Below the pieces are notes generated by a model. That model was not told where the DNA came from. It searched no databases and saw nothing but the letters and a program-made list of their open reading frames with translations. Below, piece by piece: positions 10,668 through 19,341 of a DNA stretch of 64,000 nucleotides (position 1 is the first letter of the stretch; every line of letters starts with the position of its first letter). Origin of the DNA: JASLEW01 sp035544875 (lineage in GTDB: Bacteria > Acidobacteriota > Thermoanaerobaculia > Multivoradales > UBA5704); contig DASZZP010000081.1 in NCBI GenBank assembly GCA_035544875.1, positions 1-64,000 on the forward strand. The letters run 5' to 3'. The translations under genes were made by a program, and so were the position numbers.

Positions 10668-12236
10668 ATGGCCCCTGACTCCGCCGATTCTGCCGACTCC
10701 GCCGACTCCGATTACCGCGCCGGACCGGCCGCCGCGCCTCCGCCGCCGGCCGCCGGCCAGCCCGCTGCCTGGGAGCTCTCGGTCGAGGAGATCGCGCGCC
10801 GCGTCCGCTCGCGCGAGCTCAGCGCCGCCGAGGTGCTCGAGTCGGCGCTGGCTCGGACGGCGCGCGTCGAGCCGCTGATCCGCGCTTATCTCGAGCTGTT
10901 CGAGGCAGAGGCGCGCTCGCGCGCGGCGGAAATCGACCGGCGGATCGCGGCCGGCGAGGAGGTCGGCGCCCTGGCCGGCGTGCCGGTGGCCCTCAAAGAC
11001 AACCTCAACCTGGCCGGCCATACCCTGACCTGCGCCTCGCGCATCCTCTCGGGCTACGTGGCGCCTTACACCGCGACCGCTGTCGAGCGTCTGCTCGCCG
11101 CCGGCGCCGTGGTGATCGGGCGGGCCAACATGGACGAATTCGCGATGGGCTCGTCGTGCGAGAACTCGGCCTATCAGCTGACCCGCAACCCGTGGGACCT
11201 GGCGACCGTGCCCGGCGGCTCGAGCGGCGGGCCGGCGGCCGCCGTCGCGGCGGGGAGCGTCGCCCTGAGCCTTGGCTCCGACACCGGCGGCTCGACCCGC
11301 GCCCCCGCCGCCATGTGCGGCGTGGTGGGCGTCAAACCGACCTACGGCCTGGTGTCGCGCTACGGTTTGGTTGCCTTTGCTTCTTCGACCGACCAGATCG
11401 GGCCGATCGCCCGCTCGGTGCGCGATACGGCGCTCGGGCTCGAGATCATCGCCGGCGCCGACGGCAACGACTCGACCACCGCCGACCGGCCGGCCCCCGA
11501 CCTGCTGTCGGGAATCGAGAACGGGATCGCCGGGCTCCGAGTCGGGGTGATCGCGGAGATCGCGGCGACGCCGCTACCCGAGGAAAGCGGCAAGGACTTC
11601 AGCGCCGCGCTCGCCGTCCTCGAAGCCGAGGGGGCACGGTTGGTCACGGTCTCGATCCCGACCATCACGGCGGCGATCGCCATCTACTACGTCCTCGCCA
11701 CCTCGGAGGCGAGCGCCAACCTGGCGCGCTTCGACGGCGTGCGCTACGGGCGGCGGGCGCCCGACCCGCGCAGCCTCGCGGAGCTCTATCTCGACAGCCG
11801 CAGCGAAGGCTTCGGCCCCGAGGTCAAGCGGCGCATCATGCTCGGCACCTTCGCGCTCTCCTCTGGCTACCACGAGGCCTACTACGGGCGGGCGCGCTCG
11901 GTGCTGGCGCGCCTGCGGCGCGAGCTCGACGCTGCCTTCGCCCAGGCCGATGTGCTGGTGACCCCCACCCTGCCGGGAGGAGCGTTCCGTATCGGCGAGA
12001 AGGCCGAGGACCCGCTCGCGATGTACCTCACCGATATTTTCACGACGCCGGCGAGCCTGACCGGTCTGCCGGCGGTGGCGGTGCCGTCGGGGGCCGATGC
12101 GCGCGGCCTGCCGCTGTCGCTGCAGATCATGGGCCGGCCGTTCGACGATGCGACGGTCTTCCGCGCCGCCCGGGCGTTCGAGCGCCGGGTGGCCTGGGCC
12201 GTGGCGCCCTCGTTCCGCGGCGCGGAGCGCGGCTGA
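10668..12236 (+). CDS. gatA: Asp-tRNA(Asn)/Glu-tRNA(Gln) amidotransferase subunit A
   Basis: The 522-residue amidase-signature protein has the catalytic Lys in VALKDN, the cis-Ser in PGGSSGGPAAAVAAG and the nucleophilic Ser in GSDTGGSTRAPAAMCG, followed by KPTYGLVSRYGLVAFASS, diagnostic of GatA rather than generic amidases. It provides ammonia from glutamine for the GatCAB reaction. The N-terminus has an unusual DSADSADSADSD run from a 9-base tandem repeat and an Ala/Pro linker before the first helix, absent from typical GatA. Its stop overlaps the amidase start by one base (TGATG). Confidence 0.95.
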   Translation: MAPDSADSADSADSDYRAGPAAAPPPPAAGQPAAWELSVEEIARRVRSRELSAAEVLESALARTARVEPLIRAYLELFEAEARSRAAEIDRRIAAGEEVGALAGVPVALKDNLNLAGHTLTCASRILSGYVAPYTATAVERLLAAGAVVIGRANMDEFAMGSSCENSAYQLTRNPWDLATVPGGSSGGPAAAVAAGSVALSLGSDTGGSTRAPAAMCGVVGVKPTYGLVSRYGLVAFASSTDQIGPIARSVRDTALGLEIIAGADGNDSTTADRPAPDLLSGIENGIAGLRVGVIAEIAATPLPEESGKDFSAALAVLEAEGARLVTVSIPTITAAIAIYYVLATSEASANLARFDGVRYGRRAPDPRSLAELYLDSRSEGFGPEVKRRIMLGTFALSSGYHEAYYGRARSVLARLRRELDAAFAQADVLVTPTLPGGAFRIGEKAEDPLAMYLTDIFTTPASLTGLPAVAVPSGADARGLPLSLQIMGRPFDDATVFRAARAFERRVAWAVAPSFRGAERG

Positions 12237-14221
12237 TGTCCGCGGTCCCGGCCAGTCGCCGCAGCTGCGGCAGCTTGCTGCCGCACAGCCAGTCGCCGCA
12301 GCTGCGGCAACAAGTTGCCGCACCAGTCGCCGCAGCTGCGGCAACAAGTTGCCGCACAGCGGCGGCTGGGCGGCTGGGCTGGGCCGCGCGCCGGATCGAC
12401 TGGCGCGGCGGAACCCTTGCTGTAGTACTAGCCGCGCTCATGGCGCTCGCCCTGTCCTCGCCGGTGCCCGCCGGCGCCGCGGCCAGCGGCAGCGGCTCGC
12501 ACCGCTCCCACCACAAGGCAAAGAAGCGATCGACCGAGGTCGCCGGCGCCGCCGCGCCCGCCGCGAGGCCTCTGCGCCTGCCGCTGGAAGAAGGCGCCGA
12601 GGCCGCTCTCTACGCCGACGGGCGGATCGCCGTCGAGGTCAAGCCGCGGCGCGGCGAGGCGCTCGCCGTCTTCGCCCATCGCTTCTGCGGCGACTCGCGC
12701 CTGGTGCCGCAGCTGCTCGAATCCAACCACGGAAGGGGGCTCGAGGTCGGGATGCGCTACCAGGTTCCTTACGAGATCCTGTCGACCGACTGGCAGCTCA
12801 AGGTCGCGCGCAAGCTCTTTCCCGACGACCGCGGCGAGGCGACCGGCTGGCGCCACCGAGTGCGGGGACTGGGGCCGCTGCGCCGCGAGAGCCTGTGGCA
12901 GCTCTCCGAATGGTTCACCGGCAAGGGCGAGAATTTCCGCGCCATCCGCGAATACAACCACCTGCGCGACGAGGAGGTGGCGCAGGGAGCCGTGCTGACC
13001 ATCCCCTCCGAGCTCCTGCGTCCGGCCTTCGGGCCCGCCCTGCCGGTGCCGCAGAAGCCGTTCCAGCTCGACTTCGGCAAGGACCCCGACGGCGAGTACG
13101 CCATCTACCGGCTGCGCCCCGGCGAGGCTCTCTATTCGGGTGTCGTGGTGCGTTTCACCGGCCGCATCTATGCCGCCGACGTGAACGCGCTGGCCGCCGA
13201 GATCGCCAAGCGCAGCGGGATCGAAGACGTCACCAGCATCCCGGTCGGCTTCGAGGTGAAGATCCCGCTCGAGCTGGTGCAGCCCGAGTTCCTGCCCGAG
13301 GGCGACCCGCGGCGCAAGGAGTACGAGGCCGGCCTGCGCGCCAGCTCGCAGTTCAGCAACCAGGTCCGGGCGCACGGTCTCGAGGGCATCAACATCATTC
13401 TCGACGCCGGCCATGGCGGCCACGACTCGGGCGCCACCATGGCCGGAGTGTGGGAGAGCCTCTACGTCTACGACATCGTGCTGCGGGTGCGCAAGCTGCT
13501 CGCGGCCCACACCGCCGCCGCGGTCCACCTGACGACGCGCGACGGCGACGACTTCCGGATCGTCGACGCCGACGTCTTGCCGCAGTCGCGGCGCCACGCC
13601 GTCCTGACCAACCCACCGTACCCGATCGAGGACCCGGCGATCGGCGTCAACCTGCGCTGGTATCTCGCCAACAGCGTCTACCGCCGCGCCGTCGAGTCGG
13701 ACGACAACCCGCAGAAGGTGGTCTTCCTGTCGATCCACGCCGACTCGCTCCACCCCTCGCTGCGCGGCGCGATGGCCTATATCCCGGCGGCGCGCATGGG
13801 CGACGCCAGTTTCGGCAAACGCGGACCGGTCTACGAGCTGCGCCAGGAGTTCAAGGAAAGCCCGCGCGTCCACTTCCCTCTCGACCAGCGGCTGGAAAGC
13901 GAGGGGCTCTCGCGCGAGCTGGCCAAGCAGGTGGTGGCCGCCTTCTCGGAGCAGGGGCTCCCGGTCCACCCGTTCAATCCGGTGCGCGACCGCATCATCC
14001 GCAATCGCAGCGAGTGGGTGCCGGCCGTGCTGCGCTACAACTCGGTGCCCGCCAAGATGCTGCTCGAGGTCTGCAACCTCAACAACGACCAGGACCGCCA
14101 GCTCCTGCAGACCCGCGCCTACCGCCAGAAGGTCGCCGAAGCCATCGTCGCCGGTCTGCTTGCCTACTACGGCGAAGCCGCTCCGGCCACGGCAGTGAAA
14201 GTAGCCAAAGCCGCCCGATAG
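12236..14221 (+). CDS. Exported N-acetylmuramoyl-L-alanine amidase (Amidase_3) with LysM-like region
   Basis: The C-terminal ~280 residues form a zinc amidase: IILDAGHGGHDSGA (first His), VWESLYVYDI (Glu), LSIHADS (second His) and MLLEVCNLNN (catalytic Glu). It cleaves the stem peptide from peptidoglycan in the periplasm. The middle has LysM-like patches (GEALAVFAHRFCGD, LESNHGRGLEVGMRYQVP; NHLRDEEVAQGAVLTIP). A hydrophobic segment (TLAVVLAALMALALSSPVPAGA, about residues 58-79) is the export signal. If ATG 12236 is used, residues ~6-40 are encoded by three 34-bp hairpin repeats. A downstream start (ATG 12439) would leave these as leader, so the start is uncertain. Confidence 0.88.
   Translation: MSAVPASRRSCGSLLPHSQSPQLRQQVAAPVAAAAATSCRTAAAGRLGWAARRIDWRGGTLAVVLAALMALALSSPVPAGAAASGSGSHRSHHKAKKRSTEVAGAAAPAARPLRLPLEEGAEAALYADGRIAVEVKPRRGEALAVFAHRFCGDSRLVPQLLESNHGRGLEVGMRYQVPYEILSTDWQLKVARKLFPDDRGEATGWRHRVRGLGPLRRESLWQLSEWFTGKGENFRAIREYNHLRDEEVAQGAVLTIPSELLRPAFGPALPVPQKPFQLDFGKDPDGEYAIYRLRPGEALYSGVVVRFTGRIYAADVNALAAEIAKRSGIEDVTSIPVGFEVKIPLELVQPEFLPEGDPRRKEYEAGLRASSQFSNQVRAHGLEGINIILDAGHGGHDSGATMAGVWESLYVYDIVLRVRKLLAAHTAAAVHLTTRDGDDFRIVDADVLPQSRRHAVLTNPPYPIEDPAIGVNLRWYLANSVYRRAVESDDNPQKVVFLSIHADSLHPSLRGAMAYIPAARMGDASFGKRGPVYELRQEFKESPRVHFPLDQRLESEGLSRELAKQVVAAFSEQGLPVHPFNPVRDRIIRNRSEWVPAVLRYNSVPAKMLLEVCNLNNDQDRQLLQTRAYRQKVAEAIVAGLLAYYGEAAPATAVKVAKAAR
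12253..12357 (+). repeat. Three tandem 34-bp hairpin repeats
   Basis: Units at 12253-12286, 12290-12323 and 12324-12357 share CAGTCGCCGCAGCTGCGGC. Each can fold TGCGGCAAC/GTTGCCGCA. Unit 1 has TGCGGCAGC/GCTGCCGCA, so both arms changed together and pairing is preserved. Units 2 and 3 are identical. They lie at the gatA/amidase junction. Confidence 0.85.
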
Positions 14222-14276
14222 GTCGCGGACGGCGATGGAACCGGAGAGCGCCTGCTGGGGACTGACCCGTGTTTGG

Positions 14277-14486
14277 TTTTAGCCCCCACCGGCGGTGCCG
14301 ATCCCGAGGGATGAGACGGCGCTGCGATGTGGCGGAGGAGGCCTACTCGAAGCATCGATCGGATCGCCCCCCGCAACCCCCGCGAATCCCCTTCCCTGTT
14401 GTCGGAAGCCGCCGGGTCCCTGCCCGGCGGCGCCGGGGGGGAAGGGGACGCCCCCTCCCCTGACGCACGGGGGAGTTTCGTCTTAG
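14277..14486 (+). repeat. Dispersed GC-rich intergenic repeat, copy B (longest)
   Basis: This copy fills the space between the convergent amidase and anti-sigma genes. It begins TTTTAGCCCCCACC, runs through GACGGCGCTGCGATGTGGCGG and GGCCTACTCGAAGCATCG, then the core ATCGGATCGCCCCCCGC, the CCCCTTCCC/GGGAAGGGG stem and the GTTTCGTCTTAG end. Its loop contains an extra nested hairpin (GCCGCCGGG/CCCGGCGGC) missing in the other copies. The last bases supply the anti-sigma stop codon. Confidence 0.85.
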
Positions 14487-15202
14487 GGGCCGACCGCGGT
14501 CCCGGAGCCGCGCTCGGCGAAACCGCTCCACAGCTCGAGAGTTTCGAGGTTGTAGCGCAGCACGACGCGTGAGCCGTCGGCCAGCAAGACCCCCAGGTCG
14601 GAGAACTTGGCGAGCAGCTCCCTCCCCTCGGGGCTGCCCACGTGGACGCGGGCCTGGAGCTCGCTGCCGTCGACGCCCCGCTGCACCCAGACGTCGTTGC
14701 TCAGCACGAACTCCCGCCCCGCCACCTGGCTGGTGGTCTCGGGCAGGACGGCGGGCGCGCCGAACCCCTCGATCACCCGGAACTCGGGCCCGAGCTCTGG
14801 CCGCAGGCCGGCATGGAAGGGGCCCGGGCGCGATCCAGACCGCAGCGCCGGGCTGTGCTCGACCAGCAGCACGCTGAGCAGCAGTGCGAGGCCCATCGCC
14901 ATCGCGGTGCCGAAGCTCGGGCGCAGGGGCAGCTCGGCCCCAGAGAGCCGCCGCAGCAAACGGCTCGGCCACCCGCCCAGGGGAGTCTGGGCCGCCCGGC
15001 GACGCACCGTCTCTGCCAGCAGCGGCGGCGGCGCCGCACGCTCCAGGCGACGCAAACCAGCGACCAGCCGGCGGGTGGACTCGAGGCGCGAGCGGCAGTC
15101 GCCGCACTGCTCGACGTGGGCCGCCACCGCTCGCGCCGCTCCGTCCGCCAGCTCACCATCGACATAGACCGACAGCGTCTTGGATGAGATGTGATGGCTC
15201 AT
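14483..15202 (-). CDS. Zinc-finger anti-sigma factor, single-pass membrane protein
   Basis: The 239-residue protein starts with a ZAS-type zinc finger: AHVEQCGDC at about 28-36 gives the HxxxCxxC motif. One hydrophobic segment follows (AMAMGLALLLSVLLVEHS, ~100-117), then a periplasmic domain of ~120 residues ending FAERGSGTAVGP. It should hold the adjacent sigma factor at the membrane. It begins 3 bp after the sigma gene ends, so the pair is an operon. The stop codon lies within a dispersed repeat, so the original C-terminus may have been altered by insertion. Confidence 0.85.
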   Translation of the reverse strand: MSHHISSKTLSVYVDGELADGAARAVAAHVEQCGDCRSRLESTRRLVAGLRRLERAAPPPLLAETVRRRAAQTPLGGWPSRLLRRLSGAELPLRPSFGTAMAMGLALLLSVLLVEHSPALRSGSRPGPFHAGLRPELGPEFRVIEGFGAPAVLPETTSQVAGREFVLSNDVWVQRGVDGSELQARVHVGSPEGRELLAKFSDLGVLLADGSRVVLRYNLETLELWSGFAERGSGTAVGP

Positions 15203-15204
15203 GC

Positions 15205-15801
15205 TCAGCTCCCCAGGAGGGTCCGCAGCTGCTCGCGGCCGCGCGCGATCCGCGAGCGCACGGTGCCGACCCGGACCCCCAGGACCGCGGCGATCTCCTG
15301 GTAGGCCAACCCCTCGAGGTCGCGCAGCACCACGGCTTCCCGGAAGACCGCGGGCAGCAGCGCCAGGCTGCGGGCGACACGGCGCCCCTCGTCGGCCGCG
15401 ACCGCCAACTCCTCCGGTCCACGACCCGGGTCGGCCAGCCGCAGCTCGCCGCTCTCGTCCCCGAGCTCCCCGGTCGGGCTGAGCGGCTGGAGCTGCGGAC
15501 GCCAGCGTGCCAGACGCTCGCGGCAGTGATTGACGGCGACCCGGAAGACCCAGGTCTTGAGCGCCGAGCGGCCGCTGAAGCTCCCCAGGTGGCGGTAGAT
15601 GCGCAGGAAGATCTCTTGCGTCAGATCGGCCGCCTCGTCGGCGCTGCCGGACAGTCGCAGGGCAAGGTTATAGACCATCTCCTCGAACCTGTAGTAGACC
15701 TCGTCGAAAGCCTGGGCGTCGCCGCGCAGATGGCGGCTCGCCAGCTCGAGATCGAGGTCGTGATCGTGGACAGCGGCGCCGGCCACCAAAGCTGCCTTCA
15801 C
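15205..15801 (-). CDS. ECF (sigma-70 family) RNA polymerase sigma factor
   Basis: The 198-residue protein has region 2 (FDEVYYRFEEMVYNLALRL, then ADLTQEIFLRIYRHL and ALKTWVFRVAVNHCRE) and region 4 (LPAVFREAVVLRDLEGLAYQEIA, GTVRSRIARGREQLR). I chose the GTG at 15801 because GGAGG lies four bases upstream; an in-frame ATG at 15846 has no ribosome-binding site. Sigma and anti-sigma are adjacent, so the pair is probably an envelope-stress-type module. The inducing signal is unknown. Confidence 0.92.
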   Translation of the reverse strand: MKAALVAGAAVHDHDLDLELASRHLRGDAQAFDEVYYRFEEMVYNLALRLSGSADEAADLTQEIFLRIYRHLGSFSGRSALKTWVFRVAVNHCRERLARWRPQLQPLSPTGELGDESGELRLADPGRGPEELAVAADEGRRVARSLALLPAVFREAVVLRDLEGLAYQEIAAVLGVRVGTVRSRIARGREQLRTLLGS

Positions 15802-15908
15802 GGTTCCTCCCGCACCCCGTGATCGGGTTCCTCCCCGCTCGACCATATTAGAGGAAAGCGGGCCATAAAAAGTTCCCGTCCGGCGGGCCGGCTCGGTGTC
15901 GGAGGCAG

Positions 15909-16047
15909 CTAGACGAAATTGGTCCGTGCGCCAGGGGAGGGGGCGTCCCCTTCCCCCCCGGAGGGGTGGGAAGGGGATCGAGGGGTAGCGGGGGGCGATC
16001 CGATCGACGCTTCGAGTAGGCCTCCACCGCCACATCGTAGCGCCGCC
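15909..16047 (-). repeat. Dispersed GC-rich intergenic repeat, copy C (inverted)
   Basis: On the minus strand it reads GCTACGATGTGGCGG, GGCCTACTCGAAGCGTCG, the ATCGGATCGCCCCCCGC core, the CCCCTTCCC/GGGAAGGGG stem and a variant end TTTCGTCTAG. Apart from single-base changes it matches copy A in the loop (ACCCCTCC), not copy B. It lies between the sigma gene promoter region and the 3' end of the greA-like gene. Confidence 0.85.
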
Positions 16048-16067
16048 GAAGGCAGTGATGACTAGTA

Positions 16068-18176
16068 CTAAACGAAGGGCTCGATGGCGGCGACGGTCCA
16101 GGGCTCGCCGCCGAGCGTGATCTCGGCGCCGAGCGGCTTGTCCAGCAGCTCTTTGCCCAGGTCCGACTCGTAGGAGAGAACGTCGTCCTCGGGGCGGCTC
16201 TCCCAGGGACCGAGCAGGGTGATGGTGCGGCTGCGGGGAGAGGCGGCGCCGCGGCCGCGGCGGCCCGCGGCAGCCGTTGCCAGGAGCCGGACCCGCGTCC
16301 CGATGCGCACCCGCGAGACGTCCATGCCCTCGGTGGCGATCGGGCGCACCCGGCCGAGGTCGGCGTTGAGTGCGGCGGCGCGCGCGTTCAGGTACTCGTG
16401 GCGCTGGCGGGCCGCCTTGTACTCGAAGTTCTCGCGCAGGTCGCCCATCGCGCGGGCTTCGGCGATTGCCTTGCGGTTGGCCGGGATGTCGACGGTCATG
16501 ATCTGGTGCAGGTCCGCACGCTTGGCTTCGATGGCGGCGGTGGTCGCATAGAGCGGGATGGCCGCCTCGCGGCGCAGCGAATGGAAGCGCAGCTGCAGCG
16601 CGTTGGCGAGCTGCTCGCGCTGGAAGGGCTCCAGGCCGGCGGCCCGCTCGACCGCCTCGGCAGCCTGCGCCGCCTGCTCGTCGGAGAGGTGGGCGAGCAG
16701 GCGCGGCACGGTGCCCCCCGACTCGGCAAGCGCCAGCAGCCGCATCCTCATGGTCGCGAACTCGTCGCGATTGAGGCTGCCGAGGATCTGCTGCAGCATG
16801 CGCAGCGGATTCCGCGCGCGCAGCGGTTCGTCGACCGCAGCCCGCTCGGCGAGCCAGACAAAGGCCGGCGGATGGCGATGGGGCTGAGCGAGCAGGAAGT
16901 CGAGGAAGCGGTCGAGCTCGCGCGGCGCCCCCTCGGCGAGGCCGCCGGCCAGCGTATCGAGGGCGCGCGGGTCGCTCTCCCGCGCCAGGGCCTCGCGGAA
17001 GAGGTTCGTCCAGTCGGCGCGCCGCTCGCGCGCCATCAGATAGGCCCGCTCGCGCAGCAGACGGTCCTCGATGCCCGAGAAGAGCCGCCCCAGGTCGCGG
17101 GCGGCGAGCATCGACTCGGGTGCCCAGGGGAAGCGCATCAGGTCCTCGGGCACCCCGCCGCTGCGCTCGAGGGCGAACCAGATCTCGAAGGCGAGGCCGG
17201 GGTCGCGCGCCGCCACCCGTTCGCCCTCCTGGGCGAGCAGGGCGCTCATCCTCTCGCGCAGCTGCCGGTCGCGCGCCCCCTCGCGCCGCAGCAGCTCGAT
17301 CTGCTGGCGCGGCGCCGCCTTCTCGAATGCCTTCCACACCGTCTCCTGGGCGTCGCCGCGGCTGGCCGCCCAGCCGTAGGACTGGCGCGCTCCGCCGCCG
17401 CTCGCCACCACCTGGGGGTGCTTGCGCGCCGCCGTCCACCACGACGACCACTGCGCTTCGGAGACGATCCCGGCGAGGATCTCACGGATCTCGCCCGCGG
17501 TCAGCAACCGATCGTAGCTCTCGAGGGTGATCTGCAGCAGCTCCGGCGGGGTTGCGGCCACCAGCGCCGCGGGCGCCTCGAGCTTGCGCCGAAGCACGTG
17601 CTCGGGCGGCAGCGGGCGCAGCAGCTTGGCGGCGGCCTTGAAGCCGACCATCAAGCCGCGATGGCGCTCGAAGTCGACCTTGAAGCTCTCCAGCCCGAGG
17701 TTGGCCTCGACGACCCGTCCGACCCCTTTGCCGTCCATGGCCACGACCGTGCCCAGATCGAAGGCGAGCAGGCTCGCGAGCCGCTCCACCTTTTCCCAGG
17801 TCTTGGCCAGGTCGTGGGTGCCGCGGTGCAGCCCGACCGCCTCGACGAGTCCCTTGAAGGTCGAGCGATCGCCGTAGAGCTTGCCCAGGGTGGAGACGAT
17901 CGCGGGATGGAGCTTCTCGACCGGCAGCAGCAGGTTGCCGGCGCGCCGCAGCAGCTCGAGGCGCGCCGCCCAGTGCCCTTCGCGCAGCTGCTCGTCGAGC
18001 ATCTCGCAGAGCACGCGCGCCCGCTTCTCCTCGCCGTTGCCGGCCAGGGCGCGGGCGACGCCGACGAAGTAGTCGAGATCGGTAGGGTCGCCGGCAAGGC
18101 GCTCCAACCACTCGTTCTCGACCTCGTCGAGCTCACCCTTGGCCAGATGGTTCTGCGTCGTGCGGGAGATCGCCAT
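16068..18176 (-). CDS. greA: Long GreA-type transcript cleavage factor with large N-terminal domain
   Basis: The last ~170 residues of this 702-residue protein are a GreA/GreB unit: a coiled coil with the acidic tip AMGDLRENFEYKAARQRHEYLNAR (Asp and Glu at the tip preserved), then an FKBP-like domain (TITLLGPWE, DVLSYESDLGKELLDKPLGAEI). Gre factors enter the RNA polymerase secondary channel and stimulate cleavage of backtracked RNA. The first ~520 residues are helical and Ala/Leu/Glu-rich without a named domain. Similar long GreA forms are known in chlamydiae and spirochaetes. The FKBP-like part has a Gly/Arg/Ala insertion (AAAGRRGRGAASP). Confidence 0.85.
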   Translation of the reverse strand: MAISRTTQNHLAKGELDEVENEWLERLAGDPTDLDYFVGVARALAGNGEEKRARVLCEMLDEQLREGHWAARLELLRRAGNLLLPVEKLHPAIVSTLGKLYGDRSTFKGLVEAVGLHRGTHDLAKTWEKVERLASLLAFDLGTVVAMDGKGVGRVVEANLGLESFKVDFERHRGLMVGFKAAAKLLRPLPPEHVLRRKLEAPAALVAATPPELLQITLESYDRLLTAGEIREILAGIVSEAQWSSWWTAARKHPQVVASGGGARQSYGWAASRGDAQETVWKAFEKAAPRQQIELLRREGARDRQLRERMSALLAQEGERVAARDPGLAFEIWFALERSGGVPEDLMRFPWAPESMLAARDLGRLFSGIEDRLLRERAYLMARERRADWTNLFREALARESDPRALDTLAGGLAEGAPRELDRFLDFLLAQPHRHPPAFVWLAERAAVDEPLRARNPLRMLQQILGSLNRDEFATMRMRLLALAESGGTVPRLLAHLSDEQAAQAAEAVERAAGLEPFQREQLANALQLRFHSLRREAAIPLYATTAAIEAKRADLHQIMTVDIPANRKAIAEARAMGDLRENFEYKAARQRHEYLNARAAALNADLGRVRPIATEGMDVSRVRIGTRVRLLATAAAGRRGRGAASPRSRTITLLGPWESRPEDDVLSYESDLGKELLDKPLGAEITLGGEPWTVAAIEPFV

Positions 18177-18422
18177 GCGGAATCCGAAGATAGCAGATTC
18201 TGTAAGCTAGGCCGCCATGGCCGCCGAGCGCGATGAGGCGCCCGCGCCCCCAAGGCGCAACCCATGGGCCAGGCGTGAGTTGCTCGAACGGGACATTTGA
18301 CCGCGTCCGGAGGTGCGCGTAGAGTTAGACCGCCCGTGCCGAACGCCGTGCCAAGACGATATCGATTCACACCCCGCCAGACCCACCCCGATGGACCGCC
18401 CGCAACCGAAGGGCGCCCGCCG

Positions 18423-19340
18423 ATGGGGGGTACCGGCCCTGCCAAACACACCCTGCTGCGTCCCCCGCCCTGGGAAAAGGGCGGCGAGCCTGGAACGGCG
18501 GCCAGTTTCGGCGCCTGGCTGCGCCGCCAGCGCGAAGCCCGCGAGGTGAGCCTGCGTGACATCGCCGAGCGCACCAAGATCAGCCTGCGCTACCTCGAAG
18601 CGATGGAGGAAGACCGCTTCGAGATCCTGCCGGCGCCGGTCTTCGCCAAGGGCTTCCTGCGCGAGTACGCCCGCTACGTGGGCCTGTCGCCGGACGAAGT
18701 TGTCAACCACTACCTCTCCGTCCAGCAGCCGCAGGCGGGCGACGAGGGGCTGTTCGAGGTGCGCCCCGAGCGGCGCGCCCGGCGCCGCTGGACCAGTGCC
18801 GCGGCGCTCGGCCTGGCCGGGCTGTTGCTGCTCGGCCTGCTGGCGCTGATCGCTTTCCTGAACGAGCGCTGGCACGCTCGCCGCGCCGGCTCCCCTGGCT
18901 CCTCTGGTTCGGACATCGCTGGCGCCACCCCCGGCGGCTCCCTCAACTCCGAGCGCCGGCCGTCGATCGTGCCGCCGCCGCCGGCGGCCGGCCAGCTCTC
19001 TGGAGCGCTCCCGGCGCCGGCTTCTACGGGCGCCGCCGCGGCGGGGCCGCAGCCGAGCGCCCCGCTCGAGGTCACCGTCGACTTCAACCAGAACTGCTGG
19101 GTCGACGTGGTCGTCGACGGCGGCAGCCACCTGGCCGAGCTCAAGGTGCAGGGCGAGTCGATGCAGCTCGAGGCCAAGGAGAGCGTGGTCTTCGCCAAGC
19201 TCGGCAACGCCCCCGGCGTGGAGATCCAGGTCAACGGCTACCCGCTGGACCTCGACAAGACGCCTGGCGGAGTGGTCAAGGATCTGCGGATCGACCTCGA
19301 CACGGTCCGCGCTCTCAAGGCGAAAAAAGAGAGGCGCTGA
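18423..19340 (+). CDS. RodZ-like membrane protein: HTH_25, TM, DUF4115
   Basis: The protein has an N-terminal Xre/HTH_25 domain (FGAWLRRQREAREVSLRDIA through FAKGFLREYARYVGLSPDEVV), an RRARRRW stop-transfer and a transmembrane helix (LGLAGLLLLGLLALIAFL), a Ser/Gly/Pro linker and a beta-rich C-terminal DUF4115 (CWVDVVVDGG, VQINGYPLDL-like). RodZ links MreB to the elongasome. The first ATG of this frame is 18423; a TTG start at 18297 is possible. The next gene starts (GTG) one base after its stop region, indicating an operon of four genes. Confidence 0.82.
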   Translation: MGGTGPAKHTLLRPPPWEKGGEPGTAASFGAWLRRQREAREVSLRDIAERTKISLRYLEAMEEDRFEILPAPVFAKGFLREYARYVGLSPDEVVNHYLSVQQPQAGDEGLFEVRPERRARRRWTSAAALGLAGLLLLGLLALIAFLNERWHARRAGSPGSSGSDIAGATPGGSLNSERRPSIVPPPPAAGQLSGALPAPASTGAAAAGPQPSAPLEVTVDFNQNCWVDVVVDGGSHLAELKVQGESMQLEAKESVVFAKLGNAPGVEIQVNGYPLDLDKTPGGVVKDLRIDLDTVRALKAKKERR

Positions 19341-19341
19341 G

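Noticed and set aside
12253..12357. CRISPR array
   Set aside because: The repeat units are contiguous or nearly so, with no unique spacers; the same applies to 34432-34552 and 45231-45320.
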